In this document: positions 1 to 6,687 of the stretch, one piece after another
How positions within the stretch are numbered: position 1 is the stretch's first letter
How the letters are laid out: the number at the start of each line of letters is the position of its first letter
Origin: Alphaproteobacteria bacterium UBA1002
GTDB lineage: Bacteria; Pseudomonadota; Alphaproteobacteria; Rickettsiales; UBA998
DNA length: 33,575 nucleotides
Assembly (NCBI GenBank): GCA_002291845.1
Contig: DBAU01000069.1
Coordinates: 1 to 33,575 of the forward strand
Direction of reading: 5' to 3'
Program-made: the position numbers and the translations under genes
The notes under the pieces: model-generated
Databases searched by the model: none
Told to the model about the DNA's origin: nothing
What the model saw: the letters and a program-made list of their open reading frames with translations, nothing else

Positions 1-271
1 CCATGGTGGGCAGCAGCGCATCCGGCTTTTCCTTGACAATGATCTTCTCCACAAATTCCGGCAGGATCGGCTCGATATAGGTCGCATCCGCCAGCTCCGG
101 ATCAGTCATGATCGTCGCCGGGTTGGAGTTGACGAGGATGACGCGGTAGCCCTCCGCCTTCAGCGTCTTCACCGCCTGCGTGCCGGAGTAATCAAACTCG
201 CACGCCTGCCCGATGACAATCGGCCCCGCGCCGATGATGAGGATGGAAGAAATGTCAGTGCGTTTGGGCAT
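1..271 (-). CDS. carB: Carbamoyl-phosphate synthase large subunit, N-terminal part (runs off the left edge)
   Basis: This is the large subunit of carbamoyl-phosphate synthase, which makes carbamoyl phosphate from bicarbonate, ATP and glutamine-derived ammonia for arginine and pyrimidine synthesis. Only about 90 N-terminal residues are present. They begin MPKRTDISSILIIGAGPI and continue through the family signatures GQACEFDYSG and NSNPATIMTDP of the first ATP-grasp half, then a TYIEP stretch. The ATG at 271 lies 2 nt after the stop of the Mrr-like gene, and AGGA sits about 7 nt before it. CarA is encoded upstream on the same strand but is separated from carB by the nuclease gene. The rest of carB lies beyond position 1. 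Confidence 0.96.
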   Translation of the reverse strand, partial: MPKRTDISSILIIGAGPIVIGQACEFDYSGTQAVKTLKAEGYRVILVNSNPATIMTDPELADATYIEPILPEFVEKIIVKEKPDALLPTM

Positions 272-273
272 GG

Positions 274-1170
274 TTATTCCTGAAAATAGTCGCTGTCGAT
301 TTTCTTTACTCGATAAGTTGATGCCGTAGATACACCAACGCCATGCTCTATCATGAGATGAGCAAGGGATCGTCCGTCGATCAAAATAATTTTAAAGTCG
401 ATATTGCGGACATAATCTACAGCATCACGAGTGAACTCAGATGTTGTTATAAAGATGCCTTTTTTTGAGCGTTGGCCTGTAAGGGCGCCAACAAATTTTT
501 GAATTTCTGGCCTGCCCACACTACCTTCCCAGCGTTTGGCTTGGAGATAAATTACATCAAGGCCAAGGATGTCTTCATTAATGATGCCATCGATTCCTTC
601 ATCGCCAGATTTCTTGAGAGCTTTACCGGCCTCTGTTCGTGAACCACCGTAACCCATGGCTATAACGAGATCGACGACTAGCTGCTCCATAAATGCCCAA
701 GAGCATCTTTTCACAGATTCTAAAATTTCGTCGGCCAAGCGTTCCTGAATTCGGGCAAATGCGACATCAATAATTTCTTCAGGCGTAGAAGAAGCGCTAT
801 CCGCACCATCTTTTGATTTTTCCTCAAAATCTTCAGAACTTTCTGTTTCATTGAAGGATTCGAAAGACTTCAGATAGCTTATAGAAATTCGTTCGGGCGG
901 GGATTTCAGTACGTCTCTTCCCTGATCTGAAATCTGTATTATTCCTCTCTGAGGATAATGAAGAAGCCCTGCCTTCTTAAGATAAGTAACAGCCCATTGC
1001 ACACGGTTATGAAATAACATTGCGCCGCTGCTACTTCTCTGTGCTAGCTCTTCTTCAGTGAGTGAAAAATAAACAGCTAGTGAGCCTGTTATTTCGGCTC
1101 TGCTGCGCGGCAAACCATCCCCAAAGAGTTTTAACAATGGGAGCATTATTGTTTGGAAATCCGGAATCAT
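274..1170 (-). CDS. Mrr-family type IV restriction endonuclease, inserted between carA and carB
   Basis: This 298-residue protein has the two-domain plan of Mrr restriction proteins. Residues 1-90 form an N-terminal winged-helix-like domain (Mrr_N type: LPRSRAEI, HNRVQWAVTYLKKAGLL, ISDQGRDVL). An acidic Ser/Glu linker follows (about 105-130), then a C-terminal PD-(D/E)xK nuclease domain (about 155-275). Visible catalytic-type residues are D194 in GDEGIDGII and the Q210-A211-K212 motif in YLQAKRW. Mrr enzymes cut modified foreign DNA; target specificity cannot be read here. The ATG overlaps the carA stop (ATGA), and its own stop is 2 nt before carB, so it should be co-transcribed and translationally coupled with carAB. 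It is visibly more AT-rich than carA and carB, which suggests acquisition by transfer. No methyltransferase is adjacent. Confidence 0.88.
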   Translation of the reverse strand: MIPDFQTIMLPLLKLFGDGLPRSRAEITGSLAVYFSLTEEELAQRSSSGAMLFHNRVQWAVTYLKKAGLLHYPQRGIIQISDQGRDVLKSPPERISISYLKSFESFNETESSEDFEEKSKDGADSASSTPEEIIDVAFARIQERLADEILESVKRCSWAFMEQLVVDLVIAMGYGGSRTEAGKALKKSGDEGIDGIINEDILGLDVIYLQAKRWEGSVGRPEIQKFVGALTGQRSKKGIFITTSEFTRDAVDYVRNIDFKIILIDGRSLAHLMIEHGVGVSTASTYRVKKIDSDYFQE

Positions 1171-2369
1171 TTTGCGGATCTCTGAACTCTGAACTCTGAA
1201 ATCTTGGCGGTCGCCATCATCCCCACAAACTCCTCGAACAGATACCGCGAGTCATGCGGGCCGGGGGAAGATTCCGGGTGATACTGCACGCAGAAGGCGG
1301 GCTTGGTTTTGTGTCGCAGGCCTTCGATGCAGCCGTCGAAAAGAGAGACGTGGGTGATCTCTACATCGTCCGGCACACTGTCGCGCGTCACGGAAAAGCC
1401 GTGGTTCTGGCTGGTGATCTCCACCTTGCCGTTCAGCAGGTTTTTCACCGGGTGGTTGGCACCGCGATGGCCCTGGTGCATCTTGGCGGTTTTGGCGCCC
1501 ATGGCCAGCGCGAGGAGCTGGTGGCCGAGGCAGATGCCGAAGATGGGCACGCCGCTCGCCAGCAGTTCGCGCAGGATAGGCAGCGCGTACTGACCCGTCG
1601 CGGCGGGATCGCCAGGGCCGTTGGAGAGGAAAATACCATCCGGATTGAGCGCCAGAATCTCCTTCGCCGGGGTTTTCGCAGGAACCACGGTCACCTTGCA
1701 GCCATAATCCGCGAGCAGCCGCAGGATGTTGAGCTTCTCACCGTAATCGATGGCCACCACGTGATGCGTGCCCTCACCCGCCGTACCAAAGCCGCCGGTG
1801 TGCAGCCGCCAGATGGTCTGCGTCCAGCCATACGGCTCCTCGGTGGTCACGCTCTCAGCCAGCTCCATGCCGTTCAGATCCGGATGGGCCTTCAGTTCGG
1901 CATGCAGCGCCTCCGGCGAGGGCAGTGCCTGGCCCGGCATCGCATGAAGAATCAACGCGTTTTGTGCACCCTTTTCACGGATATGCAGGGTCAGCGCACG
2001 TGTGTCCACACCACAGATGCCCGTCATCTCATGCTGCTCCAGCCAGCTTTGCAGGTGATGCTGGCTGCGGAAGTTCGACGGGTTGGTGATCGGCTCGCGT
2101 ACCACGAGGCCGCGCGCATGGGGCAGGGTCGCCTCGATGTCCTCGGCATTGGCACCAACATTGCCAATATGCGGGAAGGTAAAGGTGATGATCTGTCCCG
2201 CATAGGAGGGGTCAGTGAGCACTTCCTGATACCCGGTCATGCCGGTATTGAAGCAGATTTCCCCCATCGTCTGACCAGGCAAGCCCAGACCGAAGCCGTA
2301 AAACACTGTCCCGTCCGCCAGCAGGAGCAAGGCGTTATACGGGGCAGCCGAAAGGGTACGGTCAGTCAT
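1167..2369 (-). CDS. carA: Carbamoyl-phosphate synthase small subunit (glutaminase)
   Basis: CarA hydrolyses glutamine and channels ammonia to CarB. The 400-residue protein has the N-terminal small-subunit domain (LADGTVFYG, TGMTGYQEVLTDPSY, ICGVDTRALTLHIRE) and a C-terminal class I glutamine amidotransferase domain. The latter carries the nucleophile Cys in GICLGHQ and the His/Glu pair in VQYHPESSPGPHDS. The length is normal. The last residues, SEFRVQRSAK, follow the expected end of the fold and are encoded by the 7-bp repeat array, so they look like a recent C-terminal extension. The stop TGA overlaps the ATG of the Mrr-like gene. There is no clear Shine-Dalgarno before the ATG at 2369. Confidence 0.96.
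   Translation of the reverse strand: MTDRTLSAAPYNALLLLADGTVFYGFGLGLPGQTMGEICFNTGMTGYQEVLTDPSYAGQIITFTFPHIGNVGANAEDIEATLPHARGLVVREPITNPSNFRSQHHLQSWLEQHEMTGICGVDTRALTLHIREKGAQNALILHAMPGQALPSPEALHAELKAHPDLNGMELAESVTTEEPYGWTQTIWRLHTGGFGTAGEGTHHVVAIDYGEKLNILRLLADYGCKVTVVPAKTPAKEILALNPDGIFLSNGPGDPAATGQYALPILRELLASGVPIFGICLGHQLLALAMGAKTAKMHQGHRGANHPVKNLLNGKVEITSQNHGFSVTRDSVPDDVEITHVSLFDGCIEGLRHKTKPAFCVQYHPESSPGPHDSRYLFEEFVGMMATAKISEFRVQRSAK
1180..1200 (-). repeat. Three perfect CTCTGAA heptads within the 3' end of carA (repeat copy 1)
   Basis: Three tandem copies of CTCTGAA (plus-strand reading) are the same heptamer as in the arrays at 16585-16652 and 32471-32549. Here the array lies inside the coding frame of carA and specifies the end of the protein. 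It is at the carA/mrr junction. Confidence 0.85.
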
Positions 2370-2463
2370 TCCGGGTTCGTGATGCTGTTGGTTGGAGGCA
2401 AATTGGCGGGAAACTAAGCCTTCACGGCAGGGGAGTCAAGCGCTCATTCATACCCCCGAAGCG

Positions 2464-2904
2464 TTAGGGGATAAACACACCCTGCGAGCGCGGCATCATC
2501 ATTGAGCCGCCTTCGCGACTGCCACGTCGTGAACCTGCATTGGGAATCTTCGGATAAAGTTGCTGCTGATTGATCCCGCGCCCAAAGCCCCCCATACCGC
2601 CGCCCATACCGCCACCGATGCCACCGCCGAAGCCACGCATACCCCCTCCCATGCCGCCGCCGCCAAAACGCATCCCGTTTCCATTCATGCCAAAGCCGCG
2701 GCCGCCACCGCCGAAACGCTGCATTCCGGGATTACGCATTCCCAGATTATTGCCTCCGCCATTAAACATGCGCTGCTGACCAAAGCCTCGGTTTGCGCCA
2801 AATCCCTGTGCCTCGGCACTGCGATAGCCCATGGCACTCCATGCCAGCACAACGCTCAGTATCAGGACGGGGGCGATGCGGCGGCTGGCAGAAAACACAT
2901 GCAT
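2464..2904 (-). CDS. Secreted glycine/methionine-rich protein of unknown function
   Basis: A 146-residue protein with a signal peptide (SRRIAPVLILSVVLAWSAM, probable cleavage near AEAQ-GFG). A low-complexity body follows, built from GGGMGG, RFGGGG and GGGIGG units with interspersed Phe, Arg and Asn. It ends in a short basic tail (SRRGSREGG ... SQGVFIP). I chose the ATG at 2904 because GGAG stands 6 nt before it. An upstream in-frame ATG at 2916 overlaps the stop of the preceding gene (TGATG) and could be used by translational coupling. No family could be named; low-complexity sequence makes homology weak. It follows the Pro-rich secreted gene directly and probably shares its transcript. It is likely periplasmic or surface-located. 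Confidence 0.7.
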   Translation of the reverse strand: MHVFSASRRIAPVLILSVVLAWSAMGYRSAEAQGFGANRGFGQQRMFNGGGNNLGMRNPGMQRFGGGGRGFGMNGNGMRFGGGGMGGGMRGFGGGIGGGMGGGMGGFGRGINQQQLYPKIPNAGSRRGSREGGSMMMPRSQGVFIP

Positions 2905-2915
2905 ATTCGGCTCCA

Positions 2916-3260
2916 TCAAGGAAGATACGGGACAGGCCCTCGGGCGGGCTGAGGCAGAGGATACGGCATAGGCGCGCCCTGCCATAACGGACCAGGCGAA
3001 ACAACGGGGGACGGCGAGGTCTGGTGACCCATCAATGGCGGAAGAAACGTCTGCAGCTGACGTGAAATTACGTAATCAGTTGCAGAAAAACTCTGGCTGA
3101 TGATCGGTCCCCGGCCTGCGGGCGGTGGTGTGCCAATCCCGTATATGCTGGGGGCTGACTGTCCGGGAAACGTATGGCTCCAGATCACCGTCTGGGCATT
3201 CGCCGGATAGAAGGTGCTGCACAGCAAAGCAAAAATAACCGCACATTGCCACAAATTCAT
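2916..3260 (-). CDS. Small secreted proline-rich protein of unknown function
   Basis: A 114-residue ORF with a convincing signal peptide (NLWQCAVIFALLCSTFYPANA, cleavage expected after ANA). The mature part of about 90 residues is rich in Pro, Gly and Ser (GIGTPPPAGRGP, SPSPVVSPGP, PYPLPQPARGPVPYLP) and has no recognisable domain. Its stop overlaps by one base the upstream candidate start of the Gly-rich gene, which supports translation of both as a unit. The beta-barrel gene lies 66 nt upstream on the same strand. The ribosome-binding site is weak. The call rests on the signal peptide and operon-like spacing. Confidence 0.62.
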   Translation of the reverse strand: MNLWQCAVIFALLCSTFYPANAQTVIWSHTFPGQSAPSIYGIGTPPPAGRGPIISQSFSATDYVISRQLQTFLPPLMGHQTSPSPVVSPGPLWQGAPMPYPLPQPARGPVPYLP

Positions 3261-3326
3261 GGGATTATTTTAACACAGGAGCCGCACAATAAAAAGGCTG
3301 CTTCTCGGCGAAATGATACCCGCCCG

Positions 3327-4772
3327 CTACCAACGGTACGCTGCGCCGAGGAGGATTTCCGTACCGGTGGATTCGGCTTTATCCAGATCACGGACTTGCA
3401 CCGGTCCCGTTGAAAGGTTGAGCGTGTCGGTTCCATCGCTGGCGCGCCAGCGCTGAATGGAGGCGGAGCTAAACAACTCCAGATTATCATACAGCAAATA
3501 GCCGAGCCGCCCGCCGAGGACCAGCCCTGTGGCATCCGCTTCCTGCGCATAGTTCACATCCACCGGACCAATCGGCGAGGCCGTTCGGCGGCGCCATACG
3601 CCACTGCCCTCAAAATCGCCAAAATGATATTCGGCACGTAGCGACGCGTGATAGCGGTTACGTTTGAAATACCCATCCAGCAGCGCACCGACAAACGCGC
3701 CCTTCCATTCCATTTCATAATCCAGGGAATCCCCTGTCAGAGAACCGATTGTCGGGACTTCCTGAAACAAACCCGCGGCGCTGTAGCTCTGCCGGTCGAT
3801 GCCATATCCGATCAATGGTGTTAGAAAGATACTGGTATGCTCGTAGGCTTCTATTTCGGGATTGGTAAGTTCAAAGCCATACCCAAACGCTGCCTTGTAG
3901 CCTTCAAAATCACTGTCAGAGGCATCCCCATGAATATCCGTTATATCAACCGTGTTATTTGCCTGTGTTTGGGCGGTTTCCTCGGTGGAGTTAAAGCGAT
4001 AATCCCCGGCAAACGCGAGAGAACGGTAAGCGGAGCCTTCCAGATGCAATCCTTTTAGCATCCCGGTGCGTTGGGTATAGGAAGCGTCGGCTTTCAGTTG
4101 CAGCGCATTGACCCCTTTCCAGCGATACTCATCCCGGTCGGTGAGCGTGGTATTATTGGGCCCCGGGGTCGAAAAATTCGAATTTACCTTTGCTCCCATA
4201 CGGCGCACGCCGGTCGAAATCGCCAGATCCAGCCCAGGGGCCACAGCATGCTGGGACGTTTGCAGGGCCGCGCTGTCAAAATACTGGCCGTTGGTCATCG
4301 CTGCTGCTTCCAGCGGGTTCGGCTGCGTCGGCGCCACCGTCGCGACGGCCTTTGGCGCCTCCATACGACGCATGGGCGGAGGAATATCGTCCAGTCGTGG
4401 GGATGCGACACGGGCTACTGGCGTGAGCGGCGCCAGCGGGGGTGCGGCAGGTGTCGGCATCGCGACTGTCGCAGGGGCAGGGGCTGGCTCCGAGCGACGC
4501 ACGGGCGGCGGAATGTCAGAAAGTAGCGGGGCCGCTTGAACCGATGCCACGGCGGGTTGAAGCGCGCCAACGCGAGGACGCAGGGCCGCGCGAGACGTCG
4601 GGGAGGCAGACAGGGGGCGCGCCCGGAGCGCCTTGGTAAAGCCTCCCTGCCGCACCATTTGCCGGTATTGCGTTAACGGCATCACGGGCTGCGGCTGCAC
4701 AGCTTGTGCGTAAAGGGGGGCCGCGTCCATCATGACAAATGCCGCAACGACGACGCCTAGAAAAGAACGCAT
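3327..4772 (-). CDS. Outer-membrane beta-barrel protein with Pro-rich N-terminal linker
   Basis: The 481-residue product starts with a signal peptide (RSFLGVVVAAFVMMDAAPLYA). About 150 residues of Pro/Ala-rich linker follow, containing two related units, SDIPPPVRRSE and DDIPPPMRRME. The last 280 or so residues alternate polar and aromatic residues (YRWKGVNALQLKADASY, HLEGSAYRSLAFAGDYRF, YHASLRAEYHFG) and end in AAYRW, the terminal aromatic expected of a BAM-inserted barrel. I chose the ATG at 4772 because the signal peptide begins there; the reading frame extends further upstream without function. The pore or adhesive role is unknown. The upstream region holds a perfect DnaA box and a 19-bp inverted repeat. 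It probably heads an operon with the two small secreted proteins. Confidence 0.75.
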   Translation of the reverse strand: MRSFLGVVVAAFVMMDAAPLYAQAVQPQPVMPLTQYRQMVRQGGFTKALRARPLSASPTSRAALRPRVGALQPAVASVQAAPLLSDIPPPVRRSEPAPAPATVAMPTPAAPPLAPLTPVARVASPRLDDIPPPMRRMEAPKAVATVAPTQPNPLEAAAMTNGQYFDSAALQTSQHAVAPGLDLAISTGVRRMGAKVNSNFSTPGPNNTTLTDRDEYRWKGVNALQLKADASYTQRTGMLKGLHLEGSAYRSLAFAGDYRFNSTEETAQTQANNTVDITDIHGDASDSDFEGYKAAFGYGFELTNPEIEAYEHTSIFLTPLIGYGIDRQSYSAAGLFQEVPTIGSLTGDSLDYEMEWKGAFVGALLDGYFKRNRYHASLRAEYHFGDFEGSGVWRRRTASPIGPVDVNYAQEADATGLVLGGRLGYLLYDNLELFSSASIQRWRASDGTDTLNLSTGPVQVRDLDKAESTGTEILLGAAYRW

Positions 4773-4788
4773 GGTTATCCCAACCCCT

Positions 4789-4797
4789 TTATCCACA
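4789..4797 (+). promoter_or_regulatory. Perfect consensus DnaA box upstream of the beta-barrel gene
   Basis: TTATCCACA occurs 17 nt upstream of the beta-barrel ATG. A perfect 9-mer on either strand is expected by chance about 0.26 times in a window of this length, so its position in a leader is suggestive but not proof of DnaA control. Confidence 0.4.
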
Positions 4798-4807
4798 TGT
4801 TGTAGAT

Positions 4808-4826
4808 AAACGGAAAGTTTCCGTTT
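4808..4826. promoter_or_regulatory. Perfect inverted repeat, candidate operator of the beta-barrel gene
   Basis: AAACGGAAA-G-TTTCCGTTT is a 9-bp perfect inverted repeat around one central base. It lies 36-54 nt upstream of the beta-barrel start in an AT-rich 124-nt gap. No U-tract suited to termination follows it on the minus strand, so a protein-binding site is more likely than a terminator. Confidence 0.45.
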
Positions 4827-4896
4827 CTCAAACACAAAAGATAGTAGATGGTATAAAATCGACGCAAGCCTCGTGGACGCATCCATCGTCGACGAT

Positions 4897-5154
4897 TCAG
4901 GGGCGGCCCTTCTGCCCTGGAATACCCGTTTGCGCGGTTATGATAGCGTTGGTAAGAGCCGTCACCGCCATCGGGTTATGCTTCCAGCAGGACGCCCCGA
5001 GATCATCACCGATCATGACGCTCAGCATCACGGGGTCCTGTCCTTTCAGACGGTGGAAACTATCGACGCCAATCTGCTCCAACCGCTGCACGACCTTCGG
5101 CCCCACTTGGTAGGCCTTCAGTAGCAGGGCGCGCTCGGCGGCGGAGAAGCCCAT
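4897..5154 (-). CDS. Small helix-hairpin-helix domain protein
   Basis: An 85-residue protein starting MGFSAAERALLLKAYQ. Residues 13-35 (VGPKVVQRLEQIGVDSFHRL) form a helix-hairpin-helix, the sequence-nonspecific DNA-binding element. They are followed by KGQDP, which recurs in small proteins annotated as 'pathogenicity locus' or TfoX C-terminal-like HHH proteins. The start at 5154 lies 7 nt after the lpdA stop; earlier in-frame starts would run into lpdA. It is probably co-transcribed with lpdA, although no functional link is known. Function unknown. Confidence 0.7.
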   Translation of the reverse strand: MGFSAAERALLLKAYQVGPKVVQRLEQIGVDSFHRLKGQDPVMLSVMIGDDLGASCWKHNPMAVTALTNAIITAQTGIPGQKGRP

Positions 5155-5161
5155 GGCCGCC

Positions 5162-6550
5162 TTAAACGTGAATCGCCTTGCTGAATGTGGCAAGCGCCGC
5201 TTCTTTCAAGGCTTCGTTCATGGTCGGGTGGGCGTGGCAGGTACGCGCGATATCTTCCGACGACGCACCGTATTCCATCGCCAGCACCGCCTCGGCGATC
5301 ATTGTGCCCGCATCAGGGCCAATGATATGCACGCCGAGCACACGGTCCGTGGTGGCATCCGCGATGATTTTCACCATGCCCTCCGCCTGGCCCACCGCGC
5401 GGGCGCGGCTGTTGGCGAGGAACGGGAACTTGCCGACTTTGTACGCCACGCCGGATTCCTTCACCTGCTCTTCCGTCTTGCCGACGGTGGCCACTTCCGG
5501 CCAAGTATAGACCACGCCGGGAATGGCGTCGTAATTGATGTGGCCCGCCTGCCCCGCCATGATCTCCACGGCGGCAACGCCCTCTTCCTCCGCCTTGTGG
5601 GCGAGCATCGGGCCGGGGATGACGTCCCCGATGGCGTAAATATTGGGCACATTGGTCTGGAAATGGTGGTTGACCGGGATGAAGCCACGCTCGTTGCGCG
5701 TCACGCCGACGGCTTCCAGCCCCAGGCCGTCCGTGTACGGGCGGCGGCCGATGGAGACCAGCACGTAATCGGCCTTCACCTCTTCCGCCGCACCACCAGC
5801 CGCGGGCTCAACGGTGAGCGTGACGCCCTTGCCGGTGTTTTTCGCCCCGGTGACCTTGGTGCCGAGGCGGAAGGTGATACCCTGCTTCTCAAGGATTTTC
5901 TTGAATTCCTTGCCGATTTCCATGTCCATGCCCGGCACGATGCGGTCGAGGAACTCAATCACCTCGACCTTCGCGCCCAGACGCCGCCAGACCGTGCCCA
6001 TTTCGAGGCCGATATAGCCGCCGCCGATCACCACCAGCGATTTCGGCACTTCCGGCAGGGTGAGCGCGCCAGTGGAGGACACAATGCGCTGCTCGTCGAT
6101 CTCGACGCCTTTGAGCGGCATCACATCCGAGCCGGTGGCGATCAGAATATTTTTCGTGGCGTAGGGCTTTCCATCCACGCTCACCTCGTTTTTGCCGGTG
6201 ATGACGCCGGTGCCTTTCAGCCAGTCCACTTTGTTTTTCTTGAACAAAAAGCCGATGCCGTCGGTGAGGCCTTTCACCGCGTCGTCTTTCTGCTTCAGCA
6301 AGGCGGGCAGGTCGATTTCCACCTTGCCAACCTTGATGCCGTATTTCGAGGCATGGCTGATTTCCTCATAAATTTCCGAGGAGTGCAGCAGTGCCTTGGA
6401 CGGGATGCAGCCCACATTCAGGCAGGTGCCGCCGAGCGTGCCGCGTTTTTCCACGCAGGCCACCTTCATACCGAGCTGGGCCGCCTTGATGGCCGCCACA
6501 TAGCCGCCCGGCCCCGCGCCGATGATGATGAGATCGTAGGTATCTGCCAT
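5162..6550 (-). CDS. lpdA: Dihydrolipoyl dehydrogenase (E3)
   Basis: Lpd reoxidises the dihydrolipoyl groups of the 2-oxo acid dehydrogenase complexes, passing electrons through FAD to NAD+. The 462-residue protein has the N-terminal FAD fold (YDLIIIGAGPGGYVAAIKAAQLG), the redox-active disulfide in GGTCLNVGCIPSKALL and the NAD fold (VVIGGGYIGLEMGTVWRRLGA). It also has the second FAD motif (NIYAIGDVIPGPMLAHKAEEEG) and the C-terminal catalytic His-Glu in HAHPTMNEALKEA. The ATG at 6550 is chosen because the family starts MADTYDL and AGGGGA precedes it by 6-7 nt. It is separated from its partners sucA and sucB by an accessory island, and it has its own promoter. Confidence 0.97.
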   Translation of the reverse strand: MADTYDLIIIGAGPGGYVAAIKAAQLGMKVACVEKRGTLGGTCLNVGCIPSKALLHSSEIYEEISHASKYGIKVGKVEIDLPALLKQKDDAVKGLTDGIGFLFKKNKVDWLKGTGVITGKNEVSVDGKPYATKNILIATGSDVMPLKGVEIDEQRIVSSTGALTLPEVPKSLVVIGGGYIGLEMGTVWRRLGAKVEVIEFLDRIVPGMDMEIGKEFKKILEKQGITFRLGTKVTGAKNTGKGVTLTVEPAAGGAAEEVKADYVLVSIGRRPYTDGLGLEAVGVTRNERGFIPVNHHFQTNVPNIYAIGDVIPGPMLAHKAEEEGVAAVEIMAGQAGHINYDAIPGVVYTWPEVATVGKTEEQVKESGVAYKVGKFPFLANSRARAVGQAEGMVKIIADATTDRVLGVHIIGPDAGTMIAEAVLAMEYGASSEDIARTCHAHPTMNEALKEAALATFSKAIHV

Positions 6551-6577
6551 GGAAATCCCCTGTGAAATGCTGGGCGT

Positions 6578-6606
6578 TATATAAAGCCGAACACCCGCCT
6601 TGCCAA
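6578..6606 (-). promoter_or_regulatory. Candidate sigma-70-type promoter of lpdA
   Basis: Read on the minus strand, TTGGCA (6601-6606), a 17-nt spacer and TATATA (6578-6583) form a well-spaced housekeeping promoter. The start would fall near 6571, giving a leader of about 20 nt that contains the AGGGGA ribosome-binding site. Confidence 0.6.
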
Positions 6607-6654
6607 GCGTCATCGATCATCGTGGTGTTGTCATCATTCTGTCATGCTTCAATG

Positions 6655-6674
6655 TTATTAACGCGCGTTAATAA
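6655..6674. promoter_or_regulatory. 20-bp perfect palindrome, candidate operator of the AT-hook gene cassette
   Basis: TTATTAACGCGCGTTAATAA is a perfect palindrome 13 nt upstream of the ATG at 6688 and just ahead of its AGGGGGA ribosome-binding site. It contains TTAA-N6-TTAA, one base short of the CtrA site TTAA-N7-TTAA. The position fits a repressor site near the transcription start. It lies in the 137-nt divergent region shared with lpdA. Confidence 0.55.
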
Positions 6675-6687
6675 ATAGGGGGACATC

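Noticed and set aside
1254..2417. 387-residue plus-strand open frame antisense to carA
   Set aside because: carA is complete and well conserved on the minus strand; the antisense frame shows no recognisable features.
5153..6565. 470-residue plus-strand open frame antisense to lpdA
   Set aside because: It mirrors the third-position GC bias of lpdA, is His/Arg/Ala-rich with no domain, and the opposite strand encodes a complete enzyme.
6655..6674. Palindrome as a CtrA binding site
   Set aside because: CtrA sites are TTAA-N7-TTAA; here the spacing is 6 and the symmetry is different.
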